NCBI RefSeq assembly: GCF_022750545.1
Contig: NZ_PUIC01000002.1
Location: forward strand, 62,001 to 126,000
DNA from: Caulobacter sp. CCUG 60055
GTDB taxonomy: Bacteria; Pseudomonadota; Alphaproteobacteria; Caulobacterales; Caulobacteraceae
Length of the DNA stretch: 64,000 nucleotides
Direction of reading: 5' to 3'
The notes beneath the pieces are model-generated. The model had not been told where the DNA came from and did no database searches. It saw only the letters and a program-made list of their open reading frames with translations. Positions within the stretch are counted from its first letter, which is position 1. Each line of letters starts with the position of its first letter. Of the stretch, positions 62,189 through 64,000 are shown one piece after another. The position numbers and the translations under genes are program-made.

Positions 62189-62659
62189 TCAGTGCGCCCT
62201 TTGTCCCGGCGACGGCGGCGCATCGATCCGCAAGGACGCCAGGCCCCGCTCGAAGGCCTGCTCGTGGTCGGCGAAGTCGTCGGCGGCGGCGGTGACGGCG
62301 TAGGTCACCACCACTTCGGGCCCGGCGCTGATGAAGAAGACCCGCTGCCGCAGCAGGCCGGCCGCCGACCGCCAGGTGAACTGGATCTGGAAAGCGTCGC
62401 GCTCATGGCTGCGGCCGTAGCCTTCGCTCTCCCGCTGGAAATTCGGCAGGTTGGAGCGGAAGGTCTCGATCTGGCGGTTGCAATATTCGCGGAAGGTCTC
62501 GGCCTCCAGCAGGGCGTCGCGCGAGATCACCATGTTGGGCGACATGGCCCGGCCCGGCTCGGGCGGGGCGCTGTAGACGATCATGGTCTTGTCGAACCAG
62601 CCCTGAGGCGGCTCCGCCGCCACCTTGACCAAGGGCTGAGTGTCTCGGGCTGCCGTCAT
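62189..62659 (-). CDS. DUF1795 (Eag/DcrB-type) T6SS effector chaperone
   Basis: 156 residues from the ATG at 62659. The DUF1795 pattern is visible: VYSAPPEPGRAMSPNMVISR, ALLEAETFREYCNRQIETF, a beta strand FQIQFTWRSAAGLLRQRVFF and a C-terminal FERGLASLRI. Eag chaperones shield the N-terminal TM of prePAAR effectors and load them on VgrG. It is the first gene of the Eag-effector-immunity operon and is divergent from the LuxR-type regulator. No signal peptide is present, consistent with Eag rather than a DcrB lipoprotein. Confidence 0.85.
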   Translation of the reverse strand: MTAARDTQPLVKVAAEPPQGWFDKTMIVYSAPPEPGRAMSPNMVISRDALLEAETFREYCNRQIETFRSNLPNFQRESEGYGRSHERDAFQIQFTWRSAAGLLRQRVFFISAGPEVVVTYAVTAAADDFADHEQAFERGLASLRIDAPPSPGQRAH

Positions 62660-62923
62660 CTGCGGGTGCTCGCCTTCCGATGCGCGAAGTGTATGGGGCG
62701 CGCCCGGCGGCGACAAGCCGCCGCCGCCCTGACGGACGCGTGTTCTGCTCGTGCGCTCAACCTATACATTCCGTCTCGGAAAGCAGCCCCCAGCCTCGGT
62801 CGAAACGCCTGAAGGGGCGGATCGTTTCGCCGGAGCGAAAGGAATTCGCGGCGTCGTGCCAAGGGCGGGGTTCGGGGTTATGGTGTGCGGCGCGGTTTCC
62901 GTCAGCGGCCTTGGAGGTCGGTC

Positions 62924-64000
62924 GTGTCCGTCTACGAAGACTCGATGATCTCGGCGATCTATGACGGCATGACCGACGTCGCCGCCTGGAACGGCGTCAC
63001 CCGGCGGTTGGTCGAGGCCACGGGGTCGGTGGCCGGCGGCCTCTATTTCCGCTCGCCGAGCGGGACCGCGTACGTCGCCGCCGTGCACAATGTCGATCCG
63101 CACTACGACAGCCTCTATTTCACCCGCTACGCCAGGACCTGTCCGCTGGCCCGCGCCGCGGCGGCCCACATGCCGGGACAGGTCCGCACCGGCGCCTTCA
63201 TCACCCGCACCGCGGCCTACCAGGCCTCGGCCTATTTCAACGAATGGGCCAAGCCTCAGGACTGGCACGACGTGGTGGCGGTGGGCCTGTCGCGCACCGA
63301 GGACGGGATCGGCCTGCTCAACCTCTGGCGGCCGCGCTGCGCGCTGGAGCCGACGGCGGCGGATATCGGCCTGATCCGCGAGGCGACGCCGCACCTGGCC
63401 AGGGCCTTGAAGATCCGGGCGTTGCTCGAGCGCGAGCGCGGGCTCCACGAAAGCCTCAGCCAGGCTGTGCACCGCGCCGGGTTCGGGCTGGCGCTGCTCG
63501 ACGCCGGCCGCAAGCTGGTCTTCGCCAATCCCTGCGCCGAACGCATCCTGCGCGAGGAGGCGGGGCTCAAGCTGGTGAGCGGGCGGCTGCGCGTGTGTTC
63601 GGACGCCGAGAATACGCGCCTCGATCTCGCTCTCGACGAAGGCGAGGGCGGCCTGGCGAGGGGAGGCATGCTGCGCATCTCCCGCGGCGAGGGGATTGGC
63701 CCGCTTGTCGGCCACGTGGTGCCGCTGGGAGCGACGGGCGGCGCCGGACTGCACGAGGTCGGCCGCGCCGTCGCCGCGATCTTCCTGATCGAGCCCGACG
63801 CCGACTTCGCCGACCGCGGCGAGGTGTTCGCCCGCCGCTACGGCCTGACGCGCGGCGAGCAGCGCATGCTGCTCGAAATCATCCGCGGCGACGGCGTGCC
63901 GGCGGCGGCCGAGGCGCTGGGCGTCAAGGAGGTGACGGCCCGGGTCCACCTGACGCGCATCTTCCTGAAGACCGAGACCCAAAGACAGACCGAGCTGGTT
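62924..64000 (+). CDS. LuxR-type HTH transcriptional regulator (3' end outside window)
   Basis: 359 codons are visible from the GTG at 62924, with GGAGG (62913-62917) six bases upstream; no stop occurs before the window ends. The N-terminal half is PAS/sensor-like (VSVYEDSMISAIYDGMTDV, LYFTRYARTCPLARAAAA, FNEWAKPQDWHD). The middle has ALLDAGRKLVFANPCAERIL, a second PAS-like element. The C-terminus has an HTH of LuxR type (RYGLTRGEQRMLLEIIRG, VPAAAEALGVKEVTARVHL, TRIFLKT). It is divergent from the Eag chaperone with a 264-base gap (62660-62923), so it may regulate the effector module. Confidence 0.82.
   Translation, partial: MSVYEDSMISAIYDGMTDVAAWNGVTRRLVEATGSVAGGLYFRSPSGTAYVAAVHNVDPHYDSLYFTRYARTCPLARAAAAHMPGQVRTGAFITRTAAYQASAYFNEWAKPQDWHDVVAVGLSRTEDGIGLLNLWRPRCALEPTAADIGLIREATPHLARALKIRALLERERGLHESLSQAVHRAGFGLALLDAGRKLVFANPCAERILREEAGLKLVSGRLRVCSDAENTRLDLALDEGEGGLARGGMLRISRGEGIGPLVGHVVPLGATGGAGLHEVGRAVAAIFLIEPDADFADRGEVFARRYGLTRGEQRMLLEIIRGDGVPAAAEALGVKEVTARVHLTRIFLKTETQRQTELV

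Overview
The window is GC-rich, densely coded chromosomal DNA from a Gram-negative bacterium. Three TonB-dependent receptors, a paired DUF1800/DUF1501 unit, a Tat-exported CopA with CopB, and an imp-type type VI secretion locus with tagJ and the PpkA/PppA/Fha switch point to an alphaproteobacterium, most likely Caulobacterales (Caulobacter/Phenylobacterium), with a sphingomonad as the alternative. This is inferred from gene content only. I see no rRNA, tRNA, CRISPR array, transposase or integrase.

Region 1 (1-9.6 kb): the end of an MFS transporter; an M19 dipeptidase-like protein translationally coupled to a membrane fatty-acid desaturase-like protein; a TonB-dependent receptor followed by a clear intrinsic terminator; a YXWGXW-repeat secreted protein; and an OmpR-type two-component pair. 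Region 2 (9.6-18.2 kb): a small proline-rich secreted protein, a DUF1800/DUF1501 export pair with a YXWGXW lipoprotein, the copper-resistance genes copB and copA preceded by an unlisted 35-residue ORF with a strong ribosome binding site, and an M13 metallopeptidase. Region 3 (18.2-26.5 kb): two minus-strand transcription units (D-threonine-aldolase-like enzyme plus aldonolactone-oxidase-like flavoenzyme; TonB receptor plus MFS plus TetR). Near-identical promoter/operator sequences precede both, so they probably form one TetR-controlled uptake and catabolism regulon. A divergent M24 peptidase lies beyond. Region 4 (26.5-30.1 kb): a VOC protein, a WYL-type regulator and a TonB receptor with an N-terminal STN domain.

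Region 5 (30.3-56.9 kb) is a nearly complete type VI secretion system. A leftward operon holds tssA, tssB, tssC, hcp, tagJ, tssE, tssF, tssG, tssH(clpV), a SAM methyltransferase and the membrane Ser/Thr kinase ppkA. A rightward unit holds vgrG, a 185-aa conserved protein and the FHA protein. A second leftward unit holds tssK, tssL (OmpA-fused), tssM, tagF and pppA. No tssJ lipoprotein is present. The N-terminus of TssL and the linker of the kinase share a Thr-[Ile/Val]-Phe-x-Pro motif, which suggests the phosphosites read by the FHA protein.

Region 6 (56.9-64 kb) looks like an effector island: an M23 endopeptidase-like membrane protein, a small DUF2235/Tle1-like serine hydrolase with an unknown partner, and a chaperone/effector/immunity module. 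That module has a DUF1795 Eag chaperone, a prePAAR-PAAR protein with a C-terminal HNH/ENDO VII-like toxin, and an Imm11-like immunity protein; the toxin tail and immunity gene are visibly poorer in GC. A LuxR-type regulator starts divergently from the chaperone and runs off the end of the window.
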